DNA of 24,253 nt, taken from positions 1-24,253 of the forward strand of contig CAZUDI010000058.1 in NCBI GenBank assembly GCA_964618975.1, in the 5' to 3' direction. Every line of letters starts with the position of its first letter. Positions within the stretch are counted from its first letter, which is position 1. The notes below the pieces were generated by a model. It was not told the DNA's origin and made no database searches. It saw nothing but the letters and a program-made list of their open reading frames with translations. Shown in pieces: positions 1 through 5,883 of the stretch. The translations under genes were made by a program, and so were the position numbers. This stretch comes from CAZUDI01 sp964618975 (lineage in GTDB: Bacteria; Desulfobacterota; Desulfomonilia; UBA1062).

Positions 1-604
1 GGTGACCAGCACCGTGGTCTGGTCCATGGTCACGAGCAAGCACCTGGTTGGGGCGCACGGCCAGCGCCAGGCTGATGCCCTGCAGGTCTCCGGAATCCCG
101 TCCGTTATAGTAGTACAAACCAGGCTGCACGCTCAGGAAAGGCGCCTGGGGAAGGGGGACATCGAAGAGCAGATCCGCCCCGGGCAGGGCCTCCTGGTTG
201 CCATTGCGGTCGGTGATCGGGAGATAGAGGTTCAGGGAGGCGGAGAAGTTGGGGTGAAAAAGCTCCGCGCCGGCACCGATACGCTTGTGATTGTGATCCC
301 CGGTCATATCGAAGAAGAGATTGTATCCGGCCAGGGCCTGGCCCTTAAGCACCGGCACCCGGGCGCCGAGACCGAGGTTGGCTCCGATCTCCCCGTTCTT
401 GTAGGTCAAATTCGGGTCCGCGAAGAGGTAGGCCTCCCCCAGCATGCCGAAAGCGATCAGGGCCTCGGCCGAGGTGCCGGGCTTGGCCTCATTGGAAATC
501 TGCAGCGAGGCCCCGGCCCAGACGAGATTCACGTCCTGGGCATGGGCCTGCGGGATCAGGACAAAAAGCGCACCCACCAGCACTAACCACTTGATTGCCT
601 TCAT
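1..604 (-). CDS. Exported beta-barrel protein, probable inverse autotransporter (5' part only)
   Basis: The frame is open from ATG at 604 to the window edge, 201 codons, so the C-terminus is missing. The start is supported by AAAGGAG a few bases upstream. Residues 1-22 form a Sec signal peptide (MKAIKW, hydrophobic core, cleavage after AHA). The mature part has alternating, aromatic-rich beta-strand segments, for example GANLGLGARVPV, AGYNLFFDMTGDHNHKRIG, FHPNFSASLNLYLP and LSVQPGLYYYNG. This pattern resembles the intimin/invasin-type inverse autotransporter barrel, where a line such as 'NLFxD...HxRxGxGAE' is typical. Family assignment is by eye; another outer-membrane barrel is possible. It lies 76 bp downstream of the GalT-like gene on the same strand and could be cotranscribed with it. 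If the assignment holds, the missing part would carry the end of the barrel and an extracellular passenger. Confidence 0.6.
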   Translation of the reverse strand, partial: MKAIKWLVLVGALFVLIPQAHAQDVNLVWAGASLQISNEAKPGTSAEALIAFGMLGEAYLFADPNLTYKNGEIGANLGLGARVPVLKGQALAGYNLFFDMTGDHNHKRIGAGAELFHPNFSASLNLYLPITDRNGNQEALPGADLLFDVPLPQAPFLSVQPGLYYYNGRDSGDLQGISLALAVRPNQVLARDHGPDHGAGH

Positions 605-680
605 GTCATCTCCTTTGCTCTTCTGGTTGCATGTAATTGAAAGTCATATGCTATGCCGGGTCCCCAGGCGGTCTTGCGTC

Positions 681-1703
681 TCAGATGCGCCCGTCCCAGA
701 TGCGGCGGATCCCCGTGCACACCTCCTCGGGCTTCATGGTGGTCATGGATTCGTTGTGCAGCATGCGCATGTAGTTGATCTGGCTGGTGCCGAAGGGGGG
801 AATGCTCACGCGCGGGCAGATGCGCACATGCGGGGTAAAGAGCGGCTCGTCCAGAAGAAAGTATATCGACATATTGAGGCTGTACATGTTCAGCGAGTCG
901 ATGTAGCCCAACACGTTCAGCACGCCGCCGACCATATCGTCGAGGAGTCCGCCCTTAAGATCGGCCGGTCGCGAGACCTCCTCCATCACCCCGATGACGT
1001 CGAAGACCCCCATGGGGGCAAAGGCCACCATCCAGGACATATCCCCGGCCTCGGCGATAAAGCGCTCGCCTTGGGCACGCTCTTGCTCCACGAGATCATG
1101 CCAGAAATGGGCGCCATGCGCACGGCGATATTGCCTGAGCGCCTCCATCACAAGGGTATAATAGTTGGTGGGCGTACTCGAGGCCGTCACCTGCAGGTGA
1201 GGATGGATGATGGACCCCCCGGCGACGGGCATGTAGTTCCAGTTGATGGACTGATAGACCACCTCGGGCTGATGCTTCACCACATCCTGAAGGTAGTCGG
1301 CGCAGCAGGTGAGAGCATTGGAGAGTATCTCGCGGGTGAATTCCCGCAACTTGAGGTAGTGCCCGTGGCTCATGATGGTGACCGCCCCGTTCTCGTCGTA
1401 CGGGAAGGCGTTCGGTACGCACAGGGCCTCGCCCTGCGCGTACCGCTCGCGACTGAGCAGGCCGGGCTGGAACTTGGGTGTGACCTGTTCCACCAGTTCG
1501 GGACAAAAGGGACAGAAGGCCCTGGAGATTTCCGCTAGGGCCCCCAGATCGTCCCGCTCCAGCTCCCGGACGGGAAAGTCGAGGATGCGCGTCGTACATC
1601 CGGTAAGCGGATCGTAGCGCACCTCCGAGAAGCGTTCGGTCTCGGCGAAGCCCTGCAGGGGATCCAAGAAGCGTGATTTTTTAACGATCTTAATAAAATC
1701 CAT
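681..1703 (-). CDS. galT: Galactose-1-phosphate uridylyltransferase-like protein (HIT superfamily)
   Basis: The product has 340 residues from ATG at 1703. It carries a zinc-type CPFC pair at residues 64-67, the stretch NAFPYDENGAVTIMSHGHY at about 98-116, and the active-site motif HPHLQ at 167-171 after GGSII. These are the hallmarks of GalT-type nucleotidyltransferases, which swap UMP between UDP-glucose and galactose-1-phosphate. Related enzymes act on ADP-sugars, so the exact substrate is uncertain. An in-frame GTG at 1733 would add 10 residues. Neither start has a clear Shine-Dalgarno. A weak promoter-like pair at 1712-1740 would put the transcript start close to the 1703 ATG, which is why that start is preferred. 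No other Leloir-pathway gene is nearby. Confidence 0.8.
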   Translation of the reverse strand: MDFIKIVKKSRFLDPLQGFAETERFSEVRYDPLTGCTTRILDFPVRELERDDLGALAEISRAFCPFCPELVEQVTPKFQPGLLSRERYAQGEALCVPNAFPYDENGAVTIMSHGHYLKLREFTREILSNALTCCADYLQDVVKHQPEVVYQSINWNYMPVAGGSIIHPHLQVTASSTPTNYYTLVMEALRQYRRAHGAHFWHDLVEQERAQGERFIAEAGDMSWMVAFAPMGVFDVIGVMEEVSRPADLKGGLLDDMVGGVLNVLGYIDSLNMYSLNMSIYFLLDEPLFTPHVRICPRVSIPPFGTSQINYMRMLHNESMTTMKPEEVCTGIRRIWDGRI

Positions 1704-1711
1704 CAGATGTA

Positions 1712-1740
1712 TTTCTACACCATGCGCCTGCACGGGTCAA
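1712..1740 (-). promoter_or_regulatory. Weak promoter candidate for the GalT-like gene
   Basis: Minus-strand TTGACC (1740-1735), a 17-base spacer, then TAGAAA (1717-1712). Transcription would start only a few bases before the ATG at 1703, giving an almost leaderless message. The -10 box matches only 4 of 6 consensus positions. Confidence 0.3.
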
Positions 1741-1847
1741 GAATCCATATCCATTGCTGCCCGATCGCGACCGGGACCTGAGGGGCCATAGCGGCCGCAG
1801 CGCCCCCCCCGGCAGGCGCCCATCGCCTTAACTTGCCTGCACGCTTA

Positions 1848-1876
1848 TTGATTTGATGCGCACCTGAGGGTATAAT
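1848..1876 (+). promoter_or_regulatory. Sigma-70-type promoter of pcm
   Basis: TTGATT (1848-1853), a 17-base spacer and a perfect TATAAT (1871-1876). Start of transcription would be near 1883, giving a leader of about 165 nt before the pcm ATG at 2049. Confidence 0.65.
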
Positions 1877-1940
1877 CACAGGCACTTAAGGGATGCCGAG
1901 CACATGCACCGTACAGACGAGAAGAATCGTGGCACATGTC

Positions 1941-1997
1941 CCGCGTGGCCCGCGGAGACGGTCCGCGGCATGGGGCCCGTCGCCGCGGGCCACGCGG
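1941..1997 (+). other. Long GC-rich hairpin in the pcm leader
   Basis: A perfect 15-bp inverted repeat, CCGCGTGGCCCGCGG (1941-1955) with its complement at 1983-1997. It is extended inward, after one A/G mismatch, by GACGG (1957-1961) with CCGTC (1977-1981). It lies inside the predicted 5' leader, about 50 nt before the pcm start. There is no U-tract, so it does not look like an intrinsic terminator. I do not recognise a riboswitch family. It ends well short of the Shine-Dalgarno (GGGAGGAA at 2033-2040). Confidence 0.6.
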
Positions 1998-2048
1998 TCG
2001 ATGCCTGTGGATCTATCAGGGGCGGATCATCAGGGAGGAAAGTCGTAT

Positions 2049-2690
2049 ATGGATCCAGTACTCGCCCGTGAGGCGATGGTGAACGAGCAGATCCGCGGTC
2101 GGGGTATCCGGGATGCCCGGATCATCAAGGCCTTTCTCGAGGTACCCCGGCACAGGTTCGTGGACGAGTACCTCAAATACAAGGCCTACGAGGACTACCC
2201 GCTCTCCATCGGGCACGGACAGACCATCTCCCAACCCTACATGGTGGCGCTCATGACCGAGGCCCTCAACCCCCAGCCCGAAGATTCGATTCTGGAGATC
2301 GGGACCGGCTCGGGCTATCAGGCCGCCATCCTCTCGCGCCTGTGTGCCACGGTCTACAGCATCGAGCGCATCAGCGCCCTGGCCTCCAAGGCCCGCCGGA
2401 TCCATGACGAACTGGGCTACTTCAACATCCACATCCGCATCGGCGACGGAACCCGCGGGTTGCCTTCCGGGGCCCCCTACAGTGGCATCATCGTCACCGC
2501 CGGCGCCCCGCATGTCCCCGAGGCCCTCATCGACCAACTCTGCGAGGGGGGCCGACTCATCATTCCGGTGGGCGACCAGATGCTGCAGGAACTCAAGCGC
2601 CTCACCAAGACCAGAGACGGCGTCAGTGAGGAATCGCTCGGCGGCTGCCGCTTCGTGAAGCTCATCGGCAACAATGGCTGGTCGCAGTGA
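2049..2690 (+). CDS. pcm: Protein-L-isoaspartate O-methyltransferase
   Basis: The product has 213 residues, the usual length. It uses S-adenosylmethionine to methylate L-isoaspartyl residues in damaged proteins in the cytoplasm, starting their repair. The sequence shows the family block GHGQTISQPYMVA at about 55-67, the SAM-binding motif ILEIGTGSGYQ at 81-91, and GDGTRGLPSGAPY followed by IIVTAGAPHVPEAL further on. The frame is open for another 52 codons upstream (to 1893), but the ATG at 2049 is chosen for two reasons: it follows GGGAGGAA by 8 bases, and the protein family begins here. The gene has its own promoter and a structured leader, and it faces hisH tail to tail. Confidence 0.95.
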   Translation: MDPVLAREAMVNEQIRGRGIRDARIIKAFLEVPRHRFVDEYLKYKAYEDYPLSIGHGQTISQPYMVALMTEALNPQPEDSILEIGTGSGYQAAILSRLCATVYSIERISALASKARRIHDELGYFNIHIRIGDGTRGLPSGAPYSGIIVTAGAPHVPEALIDQLCEGGRLIIPVGDQMLQELKRLTKTRDGVSEESLGGCRFVKLIGNNGWSQ

Positions 2691-2729
2691 GTGGGCCCCA
2701 CCTCTGCCCCCCGGATCGCATAGGCGTCC

Positions 2730-3347
2730 CTAGGACCAGTGCCCGTCCCAGCGGCTGAAATTGCGCAGCAGGCACAACCCGGGCTCACCGCTCTTTTCCG
2801 GGTGGAACTGCACGGCGACCACATTGCGGCGGGCGATCACCGCCGGAAAGCGGATGCCGTGCTCACAGCGCGCCACGACAGCGTCCTCAGCGGTCGGATC
2901 GGGATAGTAGGAATGCACGAAGTAGAACTGGGATGCGGCCTTGACCCCCTCCAGGAGCGGGTGGTGCCTCTGGATATGCAGCGAATTCCACCCCATGTGG
3001 GGAATCTTCACCTCCAGGGCGACGGGAAAGCGTCTGGCCACCCCGGGTATCAGGCCCAGGCAGGCCGCCTGGTCCTCCTCGCTGGCATCCAGAATGATCT
3101 GGGTCCCGAGACAGATCCCCAGAAACGGTACCCCGCGTGCCACCACCTCGAGCAGCACCTCCCTGAGCCCCAGGGAGTCGATGTGCTCCATGGCCGCTCC
3201 CGCGGCCCCCACGCCGGGGAAGATCACGCGCTCACAGGCGCGGATCTGACCTGTATCACGCGTGATCGTGCACTTAAGGCCCAGGTGCTCCAGCGAGCGT
3301 TGTACCGAACGCAGGTTGCCCGCCCCATAGTCGATGACCCCAATCAT
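2730..3347 (-). CDS. hisH: Imidazole glycerol phosphate synthase, glutaminase subunit HisH
   Basis: The product has 205 residues. HisH hydrolyses glutamine and passes ammonia to HisF, which closes the imidazole ring in histidine synthesis. The class-I amidotransferase triad is visible: nucleophile C79 in LGICLGTQ, and H182 and E184 in VQFHPEKSG. The N-terminus MIGVIDYGAGNLRSV is the family start, so ATG 3347 is preferred over the in-frame ATG at 3374, even though only a poor Shine-Dalgarno (GGGACC) is present. No hisF or other his gene is in the window. The nearest neighbours are pcm (convergent) and a small lipoprotein, so HisH must partner with a HisF encoded elsewhere. Confidence 0.94.
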   Translation of the reverse strand: MIGVIDYGAGNLRSVQRSLEHLGLKCTITRDTGQIRACERVIFPGVGAAGAAMEHIDSLGLREVLLEVVARGVPFLGICLGTQIILDASEEDQAACLGLIPGVARRFPVALEVKIPHMGWNSLHIQRHHPLLEGVKAASQFYFVHSYYPDPTAEDAVVARCEHGIRFPAVIARRNVVAVQFHPEKSGEPGLCLLRNFSRWDGHWS

Positions 3348-3433
3348 GGTCCCATTGAATGCCGGACCTCTCATGTGGAGTCAAGGGGGAAGTTCTTATG
3401 GGGGAGCCTGAGGCAGGGCGGTTGCCCGCCCCG

Positions 3434-3865
3434 CTACATGGCGATCCAGGCGCCCAGATAGGCCAGGAGAACCCCGGCGATAAGGCCCGCGGAGCCGATC
3501 TGGAAGCGGGTCTCCCCCTTGGCGAGCCGCTCGAAAAGAGGGTTGCCCGCCTTGTCCGCCTGGGGATTGAACATCTGGAGGCCCAGACGCAGGGTATCGA
3601 GGATGACCTGGACGGTCTTGTCCTTGACGATCATGAGGATACAGCCGCAGATGATCATGAGGTAGGCGTTCAGCAGCAGAAAGGTCCCGAAGATGAACCC
3701 GGACAGACCCATGCGGGGCTGGAGGTGGTTGGTGGGGATCTCCATATGGATGGGGGTTCCGAGCGACAGGCCGGCCTCGACCCCCTCGCCTGCCGAACAG
3801 CCTGCTGCCCCGAGCACAAATGCCAAGCTTGCAGCAACAAACAAGAGTTTCAAATAATTACGCAA
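3434..3865 (-). CDS. Small lipoprotein with two membrane segments, unknown function
   Basis: I do not recognise a family. From TTG at 3865 the product has 143 residues and begins MRNYLKLLFVAASLAF, followed by LGAAGC. This is a compact lipoprotein signal peptide with its acceptor Cys at about residue 23. The TTG start is chosen because GGGGAGG sits 5-6 bases before it; the in-frame ATGs at 3883 and 3925 have no Shine-Dalgarno and would spoil the signal peptide. The mature part holds two strongly hydrophobic stretches: FIFGTFLLLNAYLMIICG and, at the C-terminus, IGSAGLIAGVLLAYLGAW. A polar linker lies between them. It is encoded just upstream of hisH on the same strand, with an 86-bp gap. The second hydrophobic stretch ends the protein. 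Confidence 0.6.
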   Translation of the reverse strand: MRNYLKLLFVAASLAFVLGAAGCSAGEGVEAGLSLGTPIHMEIPTNHLQPRMGLSGFIFGTFLLLNAYLMIICGCILMIVKDKTVQVILDTLRLGLQMFNPQADKAGNPLFERLAKGETRFQIGSAGLIAGVLLAYLGAWIAM

Positions 3866-3940
3866 AAGGGCCTCCCCAACCATATGTTTGAAAGAACTAT
3901 AACCGTCATCTCGAGTGGTTGTCAATAATCTATCCTGGGT

Positions 3941-4010
3941 ATGATCCCAGGGGCCAACCCCGAAACCCGAAAGACACCGCCAATAGCGGGGAATACGGCC
4001 CTCAAACGAA
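3941..4010 (+). repeat. Intergenic dyad repeat, copy 1 (divergent)
   Basis: Starts ATGATCCCAGGGGCC and ends GGGGAATACGGCCCTCA then AACGA, matching the outline of the window's repeat family (copies at 4019, 8769, 13145, 19149, 20740, 20810 and 21971). The central dyad is degenerate. It stands in tandem with copy 2, 8 bp away, upstream of the HPt-CheW gene. Confidence 0.5.
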
Positions 4011-4018
4011 TCATATTC

Positions 4019-4093
4019 ATGAACCCCGGGGCAAATCCGGGGCCCCCTCCCCGCCGCAAGCGGTAAGGGAATGCGACCCCCAAGCGATTAAAG
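4019..4093 (+). repeat. Intergenic dyad repeat, copy 2
   Basis: ATGAACCCCGGGGCAA, then CCGGGGCCCC, a CCGCCGCAAGCGG core, GGGAATGCGACCCCC and AAGCGATTAAAG. It ends about 60 bp before the GTG start of the HPt-CheW gene. The 3' part, GCGAYYCCCAAGCGATTAA, is shared most closely with copies at 8769 and 21971. Confidence 0.75.
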
Positions 4094-4153
4094 TTCCCCT
4101 CCAGGGCCTGCCGATAGGAAGAACGACATGCGTACAGCAGGAGGAAGGAACAC

Positions 4154-5386
4154 GTGGGCGAATTCGACGACCTCATAGAAGAATTTGTAACCGAATCCAG
4201 GGAACACATTGCCGATATCGAAGAGGACCTGATCAAGATCGAGACAGACATGCTGGAAAACGTCGATCCCGATGTGATCAACCGCGTCTTCCGGGCCGCC
4301 CATTCCATCAAGGGCTCGGCCAAGTTCCTCGACCTGATCAACATCGGCGACCTCGCCCACAAGATGGAGGACGTGCTCAACCTGATCCGCTCCGGCAAGC
4401 TTGCCCCCACCACCGAGATCGCCAGTGTGCTGCTGCGCTCGGCCGACATGCTCAAGAGCATGTTCGAGGACGTGGAATCGAGCAATTCCATGGACATCTC
4501 GGAGCATCTGCGCGACCTGCAGGCCATCCTCGACGGCGAGGCCGGCCCGTCCACCAGACCCGGCCCGTCCTCAAAAACCACGCCGAGACCCGGGTTGGGC
4601 GATTTCCAGACCGACCCCGCCTTCCTGCTCGAAAAACTGCGCGCGGGACAGGTCTTCATGATCACGCTGGCAACCTCCCAACTGGAGGGGCTCGAGAACC
4701 TTGGCGAGGTCATCGAGACCCGGGAGTCAGGTTCTCAGAGCACGGCGCTCTTCGCCACGATCATGGAACCCGACATGCTGCCCCTGGCACTCGGTGTGGA
4801 GGCCTCGGACGTGCTCCAGGTCACGGAATCGATGCTCGCCAAGCCCGCGCCCCAGCCGCAGCTCAAGAAGGCCGCCGCCAAGCCCGCGCCCGTGAGTGAC
4901 AAAGAGGACCAAGCCATGCCCACGGATGCCCCGGAGAAGGAAACCGAGCTGAACACCTCGTTCATAACCTTCTCGCTGGCCGAAGAGCTCTATGCCGTTC
5001 CTATCCAGATGATCGAGGAGATCATCGGCCGGCAGGAGATCAGCCTGCTCCCCAACGTGCCCGCCTACATCAAGGGGGTCATCAACCTCAGGGGTGACCT
5101 CGTGCCTATCATGGACCTCAGGGGCAAATTCGGGCTGGAGGAGATCGAAGAGGGGCCGCTGACCGTCTACCTGATCGTGCGTGTTGATCAGCGCATCATC
5201 GGCATGGTGGTGGACTCGGTCTCGGATGTGCTCGTGATCGACCCCTCCCGGCTGCAGAAGACCCCGGTCTTTGCCGCCGCCATCTCCACCGACTCCATCC
5301 ATGGAGTCTACAAGGACGCCCAGGGCCAGATGGTGATCCTGGTGGATCTCCCGTCGCTGATCCGGCCCGAGGACTGGGCCCTCTAG
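4154..5386 (+). CDS. HPt-CheW fusion chemotaxis protein
   Basis: The product has 410 residues from GTG at 4154, placed 5 bases after GAGGAAGG. Residues 1-110 are a histidine phosphotransfer domain with the phospho-acceptor His at about 50 in FRAAHSIKGSAKFL, as in CheA P1. Residues about 155-225 form a second folded region (AGQVFMITLATSQLEGLENL onward) resembling the linker domain after P1 in some CheA proteins. A low-complexity Pro/Ala/Lys linker follows. Residues about 267-408 are a CheW domain with the signature PNVPAYIKGVINLRGDLVPI and the IGMVVDSVSDVL strand. No dimerisation or ATPase domain (no N- or G-boxes) is present, so this is not a kinase. It could dock in receptor arrays and accept or drain phosphoryl groups. 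The gene is preceded by two tandem repeat copies and shares its stop codon region with lspA. Confidence 0.85.
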   Translation: MGEFDDLIEEFVTESREHIADIEEDLIKIETDMLENVDPDVINRVFRAAHSIKGSAKFLDLINIGDLAHKMEDVLNLIRSGKLAPTTEIASVLLRSADMLKSMFEDVESSNSMDISEHLRDLQAILDGEAGPSTRPGPSSKTTPRPGLGDFQTDPAFLLEKLRAGQVFMITLATSQLEGLENLGEVIETRESGSQSTALFATIMEPDMLPLALGVEASDVLQVTESMLAKPAPQPQLKKAAAKPAPVSDKEDQAMPTDAPEKETELNTSFITFSLAEELYAVPIQMIEEIIGRQEISLLPNVPAYIKGVINLRGDLVPIMDLRGKFGLEEIEEGPLTVYLIVRVDQRIIGMVVDSVSDVLVIDPSRLQKTPVFAAAISTDSIHGVYKDAQGQMVILVDLPSLIRPEDWAL

Positions 5387-5883
5387 GACGGTCGGCCCCC
5401 GCGGGCCGACCGTGATTCATACACGCTGTGGACGATGAGTCCGATCATGCCCACCGAGATATAGACATCCGCCAGGTTGAAGGTGGGCCAGTGATAGGCG
5501 TGGATGTGGACGTTGAGAAAATCCACCACCTCCCGGAAGACCAGCCGGTCGGTCAGATTCCCTAGGGCTCCGGTGAGCACCAGCGCCAGGACGATCTTGA
5601 TCAGCCACGAGGAACGCTGCGACTGCATGAAGATATAGCCGATGGCCCCGCAGGCAATCAGGGTGACGATGAGGAAAAACCAGGTGCGGTAAGAGACGGG
5701 GATGCCCTGCAACAGGCCGAAGGCCGCCCCGGTATTGCGCACATGTACGATGTCGAAGTAGCCCGGGATCACCACAATACCCTCGCCGATCTCCAGCGTA
5801 CCCCTCACAAGCCACTTGCTCCACTGGTCGAGGACATAGCAGGGGAGCATGCACAGAAGCCCCCACCTGAGAACGGTCTTCAT
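5383..5883 (-). CDS. lspA: Lipoprotein signal peptidase (signal peptidase II)
   Basis: The product has 166 residues. It is an inner-membrane aspartyl protease that removes the signal peptide of diacylglyceryl-modified prolipoproteins. The two catalytic regions are visible: VRNTGAAFGLLQ followed by the GNLTDRL block, and the second aspartate in FNLADVYISVG. There are four hydrophobic segments. The ATG at 5883 overlaps the ileS stop in an ATGA, so translation is probably coupled; the frame is open further upstream but that part is ileS coding sequence. The last codons, RGGRPS then TAG, lie in an inverted repeat and share a CTAG with the convergent HPt-CheW stop. The small lipoprotein at 3434-3865 is a plausible substrate. 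Confidence 0.95.
   Translation of the reverse strand: MKTVLRWGLLCMLPCYVLDQWSKWLVRGTLEIGEGIVVIPGYFDIVHVRNTGAAFGLLQGIPVSYRTWFFLIVTLIACGAIGYIFMQSQRSSWLIKIVLALVLTGALGNLTDRLVFREVVDFLNVHIHAYHWPTFNLADVYISVGMIGLIVHSVYESRSARGGRPS
5388..5413. other. Inverted repeat at the convergent gene ends
   Basis: ACGGTCGGCCC (5388-5398), a 4-base loop and GGGCCGACCGT (5403-5413), a perfect 11-bp stem. It starts 2 bases after the HPt-CheW stop codon and lies within the last codons of lspA. It could stop or stabilise transcripts from the plus strand, but no U-tract follows in either direction. Confidence 0.45.

Noticed and set aside
2..586. A plus-strand open frame at the left edge
   Set aside because: The minus strand gives a protein with ribosome site, signal peptide and beta-barrel pattern over the same DNA.
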